Below are positions 25,917 to 34,782 of a DNA stretch of 64,000 bases, piece by piece. The notes under the pieces are model-generated. The model worked only from the letters and a program-made list of their open reading frames with translations. It had not been told where the DNA came from and ran no database searches. Made by a program: the position numbers and the translations under genes. The stretch is taken from contig NZ_QKNS01000002.1 of the NCBI RefSeq assembly GCF_003231285.1, positions 526,464 through 590,463 of the forward strand, in the 5' to 3' direction. Numbering within the stretch: position 1 is the first letter of the stretch; each line of letters opens with the position of its first letter. The stretch comes from Hymenobacter sediminis. GTDB lineage: Bacteria > Bacteroidota > Bacteroidia > Cytophagales > Hymenobacteraceae.

Positions 25917-27326
25917 ATGACTCGCTATCCTTTCATTTGGGCGGCCTTTGGTATTATTAGTTTTACTAGTTGTGATAAGCCAAAGCAGAACGACCCTCAA
26001 CCTGGTAACTCTCCCGACAAGCAACCAGGTTTGCCTCAGTTACCAGTTTCTGGATTCCGTACTTTCTACCAGTGTCTGTCCACTACCTCGTGGCCGGCAG
26101 CCCTGGACCCGATAGGGTGGTATTATGTAGGTTTCTCCACGTATGGGTCTGACCAGCCTATGTGGGTAGGAGCAACTACTCTCGAGTCTATGAGCCTAAC
26201 CCGATTAGATACTGCTGGTCAGGTGCTAGTTACAAAAAGAGTATATGCTACTACTAAGGCGGTTCAGGCTAGTCCCGATGGTGGATGTTGGGTTGCGGGA
26301 GCCAATAAAATAGCCCGCCTGACTGCTGAGGGCACAATTAGGTGGAGCCAAGCAATTGAGTATTATACAGGGTTCTATTACAATCCTGTCATTATTAATA
26401 GCCTGATTACACTATCGGCGGGAGGCAGCATCTTCATCGGAGAGCTTGAACGTCAGCGGCGAGATGAAATGATGATGGGCAAAATTAGCGCAACTGGCCA
26501 AGTTGAATGGATGAAAAGCTATACGCATCCTCTTAGGCCGGGTAGCCCAGAAGACCGGGGAGAAGTAGGGAATATTGTATCCATGCCGGACGGCAAAATT
26601 GTTCTATTGGGCTACCGTGATACCAACCCTAGAATTTTTCTCACGGGTTTCGATGATCGAGGCGAAGTTCTCTGGAACAAGGATGTCGAAATACCAGGGC
26701 ATAATTTATGGCAAGCCAAGCTTACCTGTCTGGCTGATGGAAGCTTGGTGGTAGTTGCAACCCAAACCAATAATGAGCAAGAGGTAGTATTGCTGCAGCT
26801 GACAGCTACCGGGGAGGTAGTTCGTGCTCAAGCAATACAAGGATTGAAAATGGATGTGAGTAGCGTAAGCATGTCACCTAAAGGAAGTGCCACCTTTGTT
26901 GGTCATAATAATACCAACAGCATGTTACTTCCCGGGGCTAGACAGGGGCTATTCATTGCAGAAATGGATGCAAACTGGCAGCCAGTACAAGCCGCTAATT
27001 CGTTGGAAGCAGATCCGGAGGGAAAATGGTTTTCCGGATTTGGTAGGGTATTAAGTGCCGAAGGAAACTACCGCTATACCTTAGGGAATCTGATTGCCCC
27101 TATCAATGGAGGAATCCCCGTTAGTTTCCGCCTGATGAAAAGTAAAGCTGTTACGGGGCGCATATGCTCCTCCTTTGACGAGCAAGTGACCCTAACCGCT
27201 AAGCCGGCACATGCAATGGTGCAGGATGCCATCAAGCCTCACATGACCGTAACGACTTTTCAACAGCAGCCTTATGTTGCGGAGGTATATCCTTACAACG
27301 TACAGGGCAAAAGAGAGTGTCAATAG
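25917..27326 (+). CDS. Lipoprotein with propeller-like repeats, A/T-rich gene
   Basis: 469 residues from ATG 25917 (MTRYPFIWAAFGIISFTSC), which places a clean lipobox with cysteine at 19; the frame is open to 25890 but the extra residues spoil the signal. The mature protein has recurring segments of the type TAEGTIRWSQAIEYYTG, SATGQVEWMKSYTHP, DRGEVLWNKDVEIPG and TATGEVVRAQAIQG, spaced about 60 residues apart. These look like the blades of a beta-propeller, similar to Bacteroidota PQQ/SBBP-like repeat proteins. Its base composition is visibly richer in A and T than its neighbours, which may mean recent acquisition. Function unknown. Confidence 0.72.
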   Translation: MTRYPFIWAAFGIISFTSCDKPKQNDPQPGNSPDKQPGLPQLPVSGFRTFYQCLSTTSWPAALDPIGWYYVGFSTYGSDQPMWVGATTLESMSLTRLDTAGQVLVTKRVYATTKAVQASPDGGCWVAGANKIARLTAEGTIRWSQAIEYYTGFYYNPVIINSLITLSAGGSIFIGELERQRRDEMMMGKISATGQVEWMKSYTHPLRPGSPEDRGEVGNIVSMPDGKIVLLGYRDTNPRIFLTGFDDRGEVLWNKDVEIPGHNLWQAKLTCLADGSLVVVATQTNNEQEVVLLQLTATGEVVRAQAIQGLKMDVSSVSMSPKGSATFVGHNNTNSMLLPGARQGLFIAEMDANWQPVQAANSLEADPEGKWFSGFGRVLSAEGNYRYTLGNLIAPINGGIPVSFRLMKSKAVTGRICSSFDEQVTLTAKPAHAMVQDAIKPHMTVTTFQQQPYVAEVYPYNVQGKRECQ

Positions 27327-27418
27327 TTCAGAGAGTAGAAAAACGGCTGTGTAAAGCTTTCATACCAAGTTCCGTTTTGCCAGTTAACCGCGAGCTTACC
27401 CATTTCATTTTCCTTTAT

Positions 27419-28810
27419 ATGCGCTCATTTCTTCGCCGCGGCTTGCTGCTTTCAAGCTTGGGCTTTCTGAGTCTGACGACCCAGGCTCAAACTGCTGCCT
27501 CCAAGATCGACTCCCTCGTCATCCGCAAAATATATGATGAGGCCCTGGCCCGGGGGCAGAGCTACGAGAACCTGCGCTACCTCACAACCCGCATTGGAGG
27601 GCGCCTTAGCGGCTCGCCCCAGGCTGAGCAAGCCGTGCAGTGGGGCAAAACCGTGATGGAAAAGATGGGCCTCGACCGGGTGTATCTGCAGGAAGTAATG
27701 GTGCCTCATTGGGTGCGCGGAGCCAAGGAGAAAGCCCAGGTGAAAAGCTCGAAAGGCAAGGGGGTTGACCTAAACGTGTGCGCTTTAGGCGGCTCCATCG
27801 GGACCAACGGCAAGCTCCGGGCCCAGGTGGTGGAAGTGCAGAGCCTGCGGGAACTGGCCGAGCTGCCCGCCGAAAAGGTGAAAGGTAAAATCGTGTTTTT
27901 CAACCGCCCCATGAACCCGCTGTACATTGAAACAGGCCGCGCCTACGGCGAAGCCGGCGACCAGCGCCGCAGCGGGGCCATTGAAGCCGCGAAGCGTGGG
28001 GCTGTGGGGGCGCTGGTGCGCAGCCTTTCTCTGGCCCACGATGACTTCCCGCACACCGGTACCATGAGCTACAACGATCAGGTAACCAAGGTGCCCGCCG
28101 CTGCCGTTAGCACTAACGGTGCCGACGAGCTAAGCCAGCTGCTCAAAGCCGACCCTACTCTGACAGTAGAGCTGGAAATGAGCTGCCAGCAGTTGCCTGA
28201 AGTGAAGAGCTACAACGTGGTTGGGGAAATCAAAGGCTCGAAGTACCCCGACGAGATTATTACGGTAGGTGGCCACCTCGATTCCTGGGATCTGGCCCAG
28301 GGTGCCCATGACGACGGCACCGGCTGCACTCAGAGCATGGAAGTGCTACGCCTGCTGAAAGCCACCGGCCTGCGGCCTGAGCGCACCATCCGGGCAGTAC
28401 TGTTCATGAATGAAGAAAATGGCGTGCGCGGCGGCAACAAGTACGCCGAGCTAGCCAAAACTGCCGGCGAGAAGCACTTGGCCGCTATGGAGTCGGATGG
28501 TGGCGGCTTCACGCCCCGCGGCTTTAATATTGAGGCCGACCCTGCTACTGTGCGCAAGGTGCAGCAATGGCAGCCCCTGTTTGTGCCTTATGGTAGCGGC
28601 GAGTTTTCGGCGGGCCACGCCGGCACCGACATTGGCCCTCTGAAAAGCCAGGCTAAAGCCCTTATCGGCTACGAGTGTGATTCTCAACGCTACTTCGATA
28701 TTCACCACACTGCCGCCGATACCTTCGATAAAGTAAACCGCCGCGAGCTGGAGTTGGGTGGGGCCAGTATGGCCGCCCTAGTGTATCTGCTCAGTAAATA
28801 TGGCCTGTAA
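27419..28810 (+). CDS. M28 family zinc aminopeptidase with PA domain
   Basis: 463 residues from ATG 27419 (MRSFLRRGLLLSSLG), giving a signal peptide that ends TQAQ; the open frame extends to 27317 but overlaps the preceding gene. A PA-like insert (about 130-260) includes VKGKIVFFNRP. The peptidase domain has the two-zinc site: H and D in VGGHLDSWDLAQGAHDDGTG, catalytic E and ligand E in FMNEENGVRGGN, D in MESDGGGF, and the last H in HHTAADTFDKVN. It should remove N-terminal amino acids in the periplasm or outside. Length and order match the carboxypeptidase Q/aminopeptidase group of M28. Confidence 0.92.
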   Translation: MRSFLRRGLLLSSLGFLSLTTQAQTAASKIDSLVIRKIYDEALARGQSYENLRYLTTRIGGRLSGSPQAEQAVQWGKTVMEKMGLDRVYLQEVMVPHWVRGAKEKAQVKSSKGKGVDLNVCALGGSIGTNGKLRAQVVEVQSLRELAELPAEKVKGKIVFFNRPMNPLYIETGRAYGEAGDQRRSGAIEAAKRGAVGALVRSLSLAHDDFPHTGTMSYNDQVTKVPAAAVSTNGADELSQLLKADPTLTVELEMSCQQLPEVKSYNVVGEIKGSKYPDEIITVGGHLDSWDLAQGAHDDGTGCTQSMEVLRLLKATGLRPERTIRAVLFMNEENGVRGGNKYAELAKTAGEKHLAAMESDGGGFTPRGFNIEADPATVRKVQQWQPLFVPYGSGEFSAGHAGTDIGPLKSQAKALIGYECDSQRYFDIHHTAADTFDKVNRRELELGGASMAALVYLLSKYGL

Positions 28811-28953
28811 TCTTTGCCCTAATAAGCAAGGGTAGGAACGCTGCCCCGCGGCCTGCGTACACCAAGACCCATCGAAAGCCTATGGCTGCTGCAAAGTAGC
28901 ACTGCGCTTTTGGTGGGTCTTTTTATTGGTCGTACTTCGGAAATTCCCCGCTC

Positions 28954-29502
28954 ATGAACCTATACCTCGTAGCTCTGCTACCCCCCGAGCCCATACGAAG
29001 TGAGATGTGGGCGCTGAAGCAGGAAGTGCACCAGCGCACCGGCAGCCGCAACGCTATTAACTTACTTCCGCACATTACGCTGGTGCCACCCCTGCGGCAA
29101 CCCCCGGAGTTTGACGCAAAAGCCGCCGAGACCCTGCGCGAATTTGCGGCCGGACAGCTGGCCTGTCCCATTCGCCTCGAAAACTTCGCATGGTTTCAGA
29201 GCCGGACCCTGTACGTGCATGTGGCCGAGGCAGAGGCTGTACAAAGGCTACATGCGGCACTGTACCAGTGGTGTGCTACCCGTCTGCCAGAGGTGCCAGC
29301 GCCTACCCGGCCGTTTGTGCCGCATGTAACCCTGGCCACCCGCGACCTACCACCGGCGCAAGTGCCGACACTACGAGCAGAATTCGCGCAGCGCACCTAC
29401 GCGGCCACAGCCGTATGGAACGAGCTAGTGCTATTTCGGCATGACGGCCATAAATGGCAGGCGCGGGAAACCCTGCAGTTGCAACCTGAACAGGAGGGCT
29501 GA
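28954..29502 (+). CDS. 2'-5' RNA ligase family protein (2H phosphoesterase)
   Basis: 182-residue protein of the 2H phosphoesterase superfamily. The two H-x-T motifs expected of the active site are present: HITLV (near 46) in LLPHITLVPPL, and HVTLAT (near 125) in FVPHVTLATRDL. Length fits the LigT/ThpR group, which shows cyclic phosphodiesterase or 2'-5' ligase activity on RNA ends. The biological substrate is unknown. The ATG at 28954 is directly at the first beta strand (MNLYLVALLPPEP). A weak -7-like TACTTCGG lies about 20 bases upstream. Cytosolic. Confidence 0.85.
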   Translation: MNLYLVALLPPEPIRSEMWALKQEVHQRTGSRNAINLLPHITLVPPLRQPPEFDAKAAETLREFAAGQLACPIRLENFAWFQSRTLYVHVAEAEAVQRLHAALYQWCATRLPEVPAPTRPFVPHVTLATRDLPPAQVPTLRAEFAQRTYAATAVWNELVLFRHDGHKWQARETLQLQPEQEG

Positions 29503-29510
29503 TATAAAAA

Positions 29511-29545
29511 AGAAACCCCGCTGCCTTAAAAGGCAGCGGGGTTTT
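29511..29545. terminator. Bidirectional terminator
   Basis: Stem AGAAACCCCGCTGCCTT / AAGGCAGCGGGGTTTTCT with a tiny loop, between the convergent 2H phosphoesterase gene (ends 29502) and the AT-hook-like gene (ends 29563). Confidence 0.92.
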
Positions 29546-29562
29546 CTATATGCAAAACTGAA

Positions 29563-29796
29563 TTATTCAGCGCTGGCATTTTTCTTTGGGCGGCCGGGGC
29601 GTTTGCCGGTGCCATTGGTAGCGCGCGGCTTACGCTCTTTCTTTTCTATCCGGTAGCCGGGCTCCAGCATAGCGTTCAATTCCGTCATCAGCTCGTTTAC
29701 TTTTACCACGTGCTTACGAATCTGGGTCAGAACAGCGTCGTTTTCTTCAGCATTAGCCAAAATCTGTTGTAGCTTGTTGAGGTCAGCAGTTGCCAT
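29563..29796 (-). CDS. Small coiled-coil protein with AT-hook-like tail
   Basis: 77 residues. Residues 3-45 are predicted helical and probably form a coiled coil (LNKLQQILANAEENDAVLTQ, HVVKVNELMTELNAML). The tail is basic with KRPGRPKK, close to the GRP core of AT-hook DNA-binding motifs. This suggests a small nucleoid-associated or DNA-bridging protein, inferred from composition alone. ATG 29796 follows an A/T-rich leader. The gene stands alone between a bidirectional terminator and a 380-base non-coding stretch. Confidence 0.7.
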   Translation of the reverse strand: MATADLNKLQQILANAEENDAVLTQIRKHVVKVNELMTELNAMLEPGYRIEKKERKPRATNGTGKRPGRPKKNASAE

Positions 29797-30106
29797 TGTA
29801 ATGTTTATTTAAGAAGAGAGATATTATTCAAAGGTGAAATTTTTTTTCGTCAGGACAAAATAATACTCCCGAGAGTAATTGGCTTCGCTTTAAATTCCCA
29901 AACCAATTTAGCAATTCGTCTGAAAAGCATTCACCATGAATTACACCCCGTATCCTACGGTTAAGATGTTTTGTTTGTTGGATATATTATGAAAAACATG
30001 TGAATCTCAGGGCGCATCCACTCAATTCTAATTAAAAAAATGGGTAAGGCATAATATGCAGGAGATCTGCATTGAATAATTAAGACTAATAACGCTTTAG
30101 TTAACA
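29797..30106. other. A/T-rich intergenic region
   Basis: 310 bases of clearly higher A/T content than the flanks. It must hold the promoter of the minus-strand AT-hook-like gene. A CACCTTTG sequence at about 29838-29831 (minus strand) could be a variant -7 box. I see no gene; an 18-codon ATG frame from 29938 has nothing to support it. Confidence 0.5.
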
Positions 30107-30155
30107 GCAAAAACCCGGGCATACTTTTCTTAAAAAAGAACGCCCGGGTTTTTGC
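30107..30155 (-). terminator. Terminator of the OmpA-like gene
   Basis: Perfect 14-base stem GCAAAAACCCGGGC / GCCCGGGTTTTTGC, with a second inner pairing (CTTTTCTT/AAAAAAG) in the 21-base loop. It lies 24 bases beyond the stop codon of the minus-strand OmpA gene. Confidence 0.9.
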
Positions 30156-30178
30156 AATACAAAGGGAAAACCTGTGAG

Positions 30179-31012
30179 TTAGTTCTGCTCCAAAATTTGG
30201 AACAGTTCATCAAGTTTAGGTGTCAGAATTATTTCTGTACGCCGGTTCAAGGCCTTATTCGCGGGGGTATCATTCTGCGCTACCGGCATGTACTGGGCAC
30301 GGCCCGAGGGAGTTACCTGCGAGGCGGGTAGCCCAGACTGGGTTAGAATACGCGTAATTTCAGTGGCCCGCAGCACACTCAGGTCCCAGTTGTCGCGCAT
30401 GCCGGGGGTACCTTTGGCAATAGGAACTGTGTCAGTATGACCTTCTACCAAAACGTTTACATCTTGGTTACCCTTAAGCGCCGCAGCCAGCTTGCTTAAT
30501 GCTTCCTGTCCTTTCGGATCTACTTTAGTAGAGCCAGATTTAAACAGCAGTTGTTCGGAAAGCGAAACGTACACTTTCCCATTGCGCACGTTCACTTGTA
30601 AATCCTGCGCGTTAAATCCCAACAGGGCATCGCCCACTTTCTGCCGCAATGCTTTTACTGCCGCGTCTTTTTGATCAAGAATACGCTGCATTTCCGCAAT
30701 GCGCTGCTCTTTACCCCGCAAATCGGCAGAGAGCTGTGTGTTTTCCTGCTGGGCTCCGCTCAAGCTGGCGTTCAGCTGATTTACCTGCTGATTTTTAGTT
30801 AATAAGCTAGTGCGCAACGCCTCCTCATTTCGATTTTTTTCGTCTTGTAGGGCATTCTTTTCTGCCTGTAATTGGTCACGCGAGCGGGCAGCATCAGTGT
30901 ATTGCGTCTGAAGCGCAGTGTATTTCTTTTGCGATACACAGCTTACGCTGCCAATCAGTAGGGCCGCGCCTAAGCAGGAAGAAAGAAAAGGAGAAGCAAG
31001 AGAATTTTTCAT
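30179..31012 (-). CDS. OmpA family lipoprotein with coiled coil
   Basis: 277 residues. The signal ends in the lipobox IGSVSC (cysteine near 26). Residues 35-130 form a long heptad-rich coiled coil (YTDAARSRDQLQAEKNALQD, TQLSADLRGKEQRIAEMQ). Residues 145-265 are an OmpA C-terminal domain that binds peptidoglycan, with VSLSEQLLFKSGSTKVDPKG, VLVEGHTDTVPIAKG, the conserved D and R in NWDLSVLRATEITRIL and NRRTEIIL. It would link the outer membrane to the cell wall, with the coiled coil spanning the periplasm. The gene is A/T-richer than average and alone in its transcription unit. Confidence 0.92.
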   Translation of the reverse strand: MKNSLASPFLSSCLGAALLIGSVSCVSQKKYTALQTQYTDAARSRDQLQAEKNALQDEKNRNEEALRTSLLTKNQQVNQLNASLSGAQQENTQLSADLRGKEQRIAEMQRILDQKDAAVKALRQKVGDALLGFNAQDLQVNVRNGKVYVSLSEQLLFKSGSTKVDPKGQEALSKLAAALKGNQDVNVLVEGHTDTVPIAKGTPGMRDNWDLSVLRATEITRILTQSGLPASQVTPSGRAQYMPVAQNDTPANKALNRRTEIILTPKLDELFQILEQN

Positions 31013-31179
31013 GCTGTAAATATGAATGAAAATTATAATCAGCTAAAAACGTTTTCCGGTACACAGGAGTTGTAATTCATGTCAAGGGGTTCAGCAGAAA
31101 TTAGGGGGTAGGCATTCAATGGGCCCCGTCGTTTGTTGTACCTTGGCGGCTCCTTTAAGGCTTTTGTATTTCCCTGCGC

Positions 31180-32925
31180 TTGCGTTTTTCTATCCTGTTA
31201 TTCGTTTTGCTGCTGGTTGATGGGGCTTGTTGCAGAGCCGCTACCCCTGCCGGCCCCGCAAACCCGGTTACCGTCCGCTACTGGGTTACCTTCCGCGACA
31301 AAGCGGGGCAGCAGTTTCAGCCCGCCGTGTACTTCAGCGCCGCCGCCCAAGCCCGTCGGCGCCGCCAGCACCTGCCCGCTGCCGATAGCACCGACTTTCC
31401 AGTGCGGCCCGACTACCTGGCTCATGTGCGGAAAATCACAGATACCGTGACCCTGGTAAGCCGCTGGTTTAATGCGGTGGCTTGCCGGGCTACCCCCGCT
31501 CAGGCCGCCAAACTGCGCCAACTGCCGGGCGTGCGAGCCGTTACGGAATGGCCCGAAACGGTGCTGCTGCCCGCTGCCCGTGCTACCGCCTCGCCCCCGG
31601 AAACTACCATCCTCACCGCCGCTGACCGCTCGCTGGCCCGCCGTCAAGCGGCCAGCCTGGGCGCCGCAGATTTCCGCCGGGCCCAGCTGAACGGCCGGGG
31701 CCTGCGGATTGCTATTTTTGATGTGGGTTTTAATGGGGCCGAAAAGCACCCGGCGTTTGCCCACTTGTGGCGGCGCCAAGCCATTGTAGCTACCTATGAT
31801 TTCCTGCGCCGCACCCCCTTCGTCTATCAGGGCGGAAGCCACGGCACTGAAGTGCTGTCGTGCATAGCCGGCCGCCTGCCCGATAGCACCCGGCTGGGGC
31901 TAGGGGAGGGGGCTGAGTTCCTGCTGGCCCGCACGGAGCAGATGCATCGCGAAAAGTACGCCGAAGAAGAAGCCTGGCTCGCCGCCGCCGAGTGGGCTGA
32001 CCGCAACGGCGCCGACATTATCAACTCTTCGCTGGGCTACACTACCCGCCGCTATTTCCCGGAACAGATGAACGGCCGCACCAGTTTGGTAGCGCGGGCC
32101 GCCGAGCTGGCCGTGCGCAAGGGCATGCTGGTGGTAAATGCTGCTGGTAACGACGGCGACGACCCGCAGTGGCGCACTGTGGGCACGCCCGCCGATGGCG
32201 ACTCTGTGCTGGCCGTTGGGGGCCTCGACCCTGATACATTCCTGCACCTTGATTTCAGTAGCTACGGGCCAGCCCCAGGGCAACGGCTGAAGCCTAATGT
32301 TTCCGCGTTTGGGGTTGTCATGGCGGCGGCACCGCGGGGCGGCTACGTGCGCATAGAAGGCACCTCCTTCGCTAGCCCGCTGGTAGCGGGGTTTGCGGCC
32401 TGCGTCTGGCAGCAGCAGCGTCATCTTACGGCCATGCAGCTGTTTGCCAAGCTCCAGGAATCGGCGGCCCTTTACCCGTATTTCGACTACGCCCACGGCT
32501 ACGGCCTGCCCCGCGCTTCCTTTTTTACTGCTCCGGCTTCTGATGCTCCGGCTTCCTTCGACCTAGTGCCCCAGGATTCAGTGCTGTCCGTCCTGATTCG
32601 GGTGGAAGCAGCCCGTGTACCGGCGCGCATCCTGCCGCTGTTCGCCGATTCAGTGCAGGCTTCCACCGAGGCCGTTGCTCCGGTTGGGGAGGTAGGGAAG
32701 GAGCAGCCACGCGCCGCTTCGGCATCTCCTAATGAGTTGGTGCCCGCTACCCCGCCCGCCTACCTGTACTGGCAGCTGCTGGACCGAGAAGGTGGCATCC
32801 GCCGCTACGAGGTGCTGGAAGTGCAGCAGCGGGCTGTGCTGCGCGTGCCCCTGCGCCTACTGCGCCCCGGCGATGCCGTGCGCGTTCATTATCGGGGTTA
32901 CACTAAAACGTATGCTGCCCCATGA
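31180..32925 (+). CDS. Subtilisin-like serine protease (S8)
   Basis: 581 residues from TTG 31180, which gives a signal sequence MRFSILLFVLLLVDGACC. Residues 30-130 look like a propeptide-like region. The catalytic triad is clear: D in RIAIFDVGFNG (near 180), H in GGSHGTEVLS (near 220) and S in IEGTSFASPLVAGF (near 394), with the oxyanion asparagine in VNAAGNDGDDP. A 110-residue C-terminal extension has no T9SS signature. A variant -7 box TACCTTGG lies at 31139-31146. The next gene begins inside its stop codon, so the two are translationally coupled. Confidence 0.92.
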   Translation: MRFSILLFVLLLVDGACCRAATPAGPANPVTVRYWVTFRDKAGQQFQPAVYFSAAAQARRRRQHLPAADSTDFPVRPDYLAHVRKITDTVTLVSRWFNAVACRATPAQAAKLRQLPGVRAVTEWPETVLLPAARATASPPETTILTAADRSLARRQAASLGAADFRRAQLNGRGLRIAIFDVGFNGAEKHPAFAHLWRRQAIVATYDFLRRTPFVYQGGSHGTEVLSCIAGRLPDSTRLGLGEGAEFLLARTEQMHREKYAEEEAWLAAAEWADRNGADIINSSLGYTTRRYFPEQMNGRTSLVARAAELAVRKGMLVVNAAGNDGDDPQWRTVGTPADGDSVLAVGGLDPDTFLHLDFSSYGPAPGQRLKPNVSAFGVVMAAAPRGGYVRIEGTSFASPLVAGFAACVWQQQRHLTAMQLFAKLQESAALYPYFDYAHGYGLPRASFFTAPASDAPASFDLVPQDSVLSVLIRVEAARVPARILPLFADSVQASTEAVAPVGEVGKEQPRAASASPNELVPATPPAYLYWQLLDREGGIRRYEVLEVQQRAVLRVPLRLLRPGDAVRVHYRGYTKTYAAP

Positions 32926-33650
32926 GGAGGCGAATTCTACTGCCGGCCGGATTAGGTTTGGCACTGCTCCTGACTGTGCGGCCGGAGGCCCAAGCCCAGC
33001 GCGTGCTGTTGCGCGTCGATCCGCCCGCTGATTCTGCCAAGGCCCGCTACGGACCAAACCGGGCCTTTTACCGCCATCTGTATCTGGGCTACGCGCCAGT
33101 GGTAGGCCAAGCTGATGGACCGGGAGCCGATCTGCGCTATTTCAAGTCGGCGGAATTTTTCGTGGGGGTGCGCCACAAGTACCGTCTGACCCGCTCCGTG
33201 GCGGCCGGCTTCGATGTGCGCTATGCCCGGCTCGCCTACCATCTGCAGCAGAATAGCCAAAAGCTCTTACCGAACTCCAGCCAGCATCATTCTGAATCAC
33301 TAGTGGTTTCGCAACTGCAGCTGGAGCCGTATGTGCGCGTGGGGTTCGGGCGCCGGGGCAATGTTATTGGCCACTTTGTAGATGTGACCGGTTGGGGTGG
33401 CTGGGCCTTGGCTACCTCGCATCACTACGAAGACCGGCCCGGCACCGGCGGCAGCAAACGCACCGTGGTTGTAGAGCGTGATTTGGATTACGTGCGGCGC
33501 TGGCCTTTTGGGCTGGGGGCGCGGTTGGGGTCGGGGCGCTACGTAGCCACAGCTCGCTACCGCCTCTCTGATACCTTCACTCCGCAGGCAAGCCCTACTT
33601 ACGCTGAGTTGCCCCGCTGGGTAGTAGGCCTAGAGCTGGGCCTGTTTTAA
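32922..33650 (+). CDS. Exported protein of unknown function, possibly outer-membrane beta-barrel
   Basis: 242 residues. The ATG overlaps the TGA of the protease gene by four bases (ATGA). Signal peptide MRRRILLPAGLGLALLLTVR...AQAQ. The mature part alternates polar and hydrophobic residues with many aromatic-ended strands (FYRHLYLGYAPVVG, RLTRSVAAGFDVRYARLAYH, GWGGWALATSHHYEDRP, WVVGLELGLF) and ends in phenylalanine. This is the usual look of an outer-membrane beta-barrel. Coupling with the subtilase suggests the pair acts together, for example as secreted protease and its outer-membrane partner, but this is inference. Confidence 0.72.
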   Translation: MRRRILLPAGLGLALLLTVRPEAQAQRVLLRVDPPADSAKARYGPNRAFYRHLYLGYAPVVGQADGPGADLRYFKSAEFFVGVRHKYRLTRSVAAGFDVRYARLAYHLQQNSQKLLPNSSQHHSESLVVSQLQLEPYVRVGFGRRGNVIGHFVDVTGWGGWALATSHHYEDRPGTGGSKRTVVVERDLDYVRRWPFGLGARLGSGRYVATARYRLSDTFTPQASPTYAELPRWVVGLELGLF

Positions 33651-33864
33651 TCCCGGAAAAACTAGGGTTAGAGCACAACCAGATGCAGGATTTCGTCCGT
33701 ACAAGGCGCCGCGTATTGCTGCCGCCTGCTACCAAGGTAGCGCAACGCTACTCTGATACTAGGCGGTCAAAGTAGCAGCGTATTTCCTTGGTTTTGGGCA
33801 CAACCCGCCGCCGACTTTTGCGGTACACGGTTTCACTACCCCCTCCCAAAAAAACACCCCCTTA

Positions 33865-33902
33865 CGCCCAGCCATCTTGACGCTGGGCGGTCGGTAGTTT
33901 TG
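33865..33902 (+). promoter_or_regulatory. -7 box TAGTTTTG with an adjoining dyad
   Basis: TAGTTTTG (33895-33902) matches TAnnTTTG and lies 41 bases before the ATG of the next lipoprotein gene. Immediately upstream is an inverted repeat CGCCCAGC / GCTGGGCG (33865-33872 and 33882-33889), whose spacer holds a TTG at 33877-33879. The dyad overlaps the likely -33 region, so it could be an operator, or a remnant terminator of the gene upstream. Confidence 0.45.
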
Positions 33903-33943
33903 TAATTTGCCGAACTGAATTGACGATGGCTGACTTCCCCTTC

Positions 33944-34546
33944 ATGAAAAAGCTTTTATTCCCCACCTTCGGGGCTTTCTGTATGCTCCAGCTGGCCTCT
34001 TGTATCAATACAGAGCGCGAAGTGGGAACATCCAAAAATGCCGACCGGGTATTTACGCCTACCCCCGAGGCCAATCGGGGTCGTGTGTCGGCACGCACCG
34101 TTCTGCGGACGGTAAACGCTGCCCATACCTTCTCCAACCCTCGCAGCAAAGACAACTTTGTGTTGCAGCTGCGCGGTCCGAAAATCGCCTCTTCCCAGGC
34201 CTACTTCATGATTATCAGCAGCACCGGCGATACGCTGCGCAAAGAAGTTATTCCGGCCACGGCGCTTATTAACGAGCGTGACCTGGCTGACCCTCAGGCC
34301 GCTACTGTGCGCGACAAGGAAATTGCCATTCTGCAGGGCATGAATAGCTTCTTCCGCGACGACCGGTTTGTGCAACCAGCCGTACCCCGTACCGCTACCC
34401 AACCCGAAAACGTAGATGCCCAATCCTGGAGCTCAGTGAAGGAAGATACCCGCGCCGTGGGCTTCGACTACCCCTCAGCAGATGGCCGGGAGCGGCGGGT
34501 GGCCTACTCCAAAAAGTTAGGGCGCGCTGTTGTTATTGCTGAGTAA
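33944..34546 (+). CDS. Lipoprotein of unknown function
   Basis: 200 residues from ATG 33944 (MKKLLFPTFGAFCMLQLASC), which puts the lipobox cysteine at 20; an upstream in-frame ATG at 33926 is also possible. The mature part opens with a polar linker, then a domain with NFVLQLRGPKIASSQAYFMI and STGDTLRKEVIPATALINER. A charged helix (ATVRDKEIAILQGMNSFFRD) follows, and the end is AVGFDYPSADGRERRVAYSK. I recognise no family. Probably an outer-membrane or periplasmic lipoprotein. It has its own promoter box and terminator, so it is monocistronic. Confidence 0.72.
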   Translation: MKKLLFPTFGAFCMLQLASCINTEREVGTSKNADRVFTPTPEANRGRVSARTVLRTVNAAHTFSNPRSKDNFVLQLRGPKIASSQAYFMIISSTGDTLRKEVIPATALINERDLADPQAATVRDKEIAILQGMNSFFRDDRFVQPAVPRTATQPENVDAQSWSSVKEDTRAVGFDYPSADGRERRVAYSKKLGRAVVIAE

Positions 34547-34557
34547 CACGACTACAT

Positions 34558-34610
34558 CCCCAAAGCAAAAGGCCGCTGGACAGTTCGTCTGGCGGCCTTT
34601 TGCTTTGGGG
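34558..34610 (+). terminator. Terminator of the lipoprotein gene
   Basis: Stem CCCCAAAGCAAAAGGCCGC / GCGGCCTTTTGCTTTGGGG around a 15-base loop, 11 bases after the stop codon. The T-run is interrupted, but the 19-base perfect stem is strong. Confidence 0.85.
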
Positions 34611-34782
34611 AGCAGGTAGCGTGGTAACGGAAAACGGGGAGCAGCTTCCGTAGAAGCTACTCCCCGTCTTTACTCCAATCACCGGTGTGAACCTACGCGC
34701 CGCTGCATGAACAATGCATGAAGAACTAGATAAATCAGCAGTTTCTGATCAGTCTATATTCATCAGGTCGTTATAGGCTAGC

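Noticed and set aside
29938..29994. 18-codon ATG frame in the A/T-rich spacer
   Set aside because: Too short, and no promoter box, ribosome site or terminator of its own.
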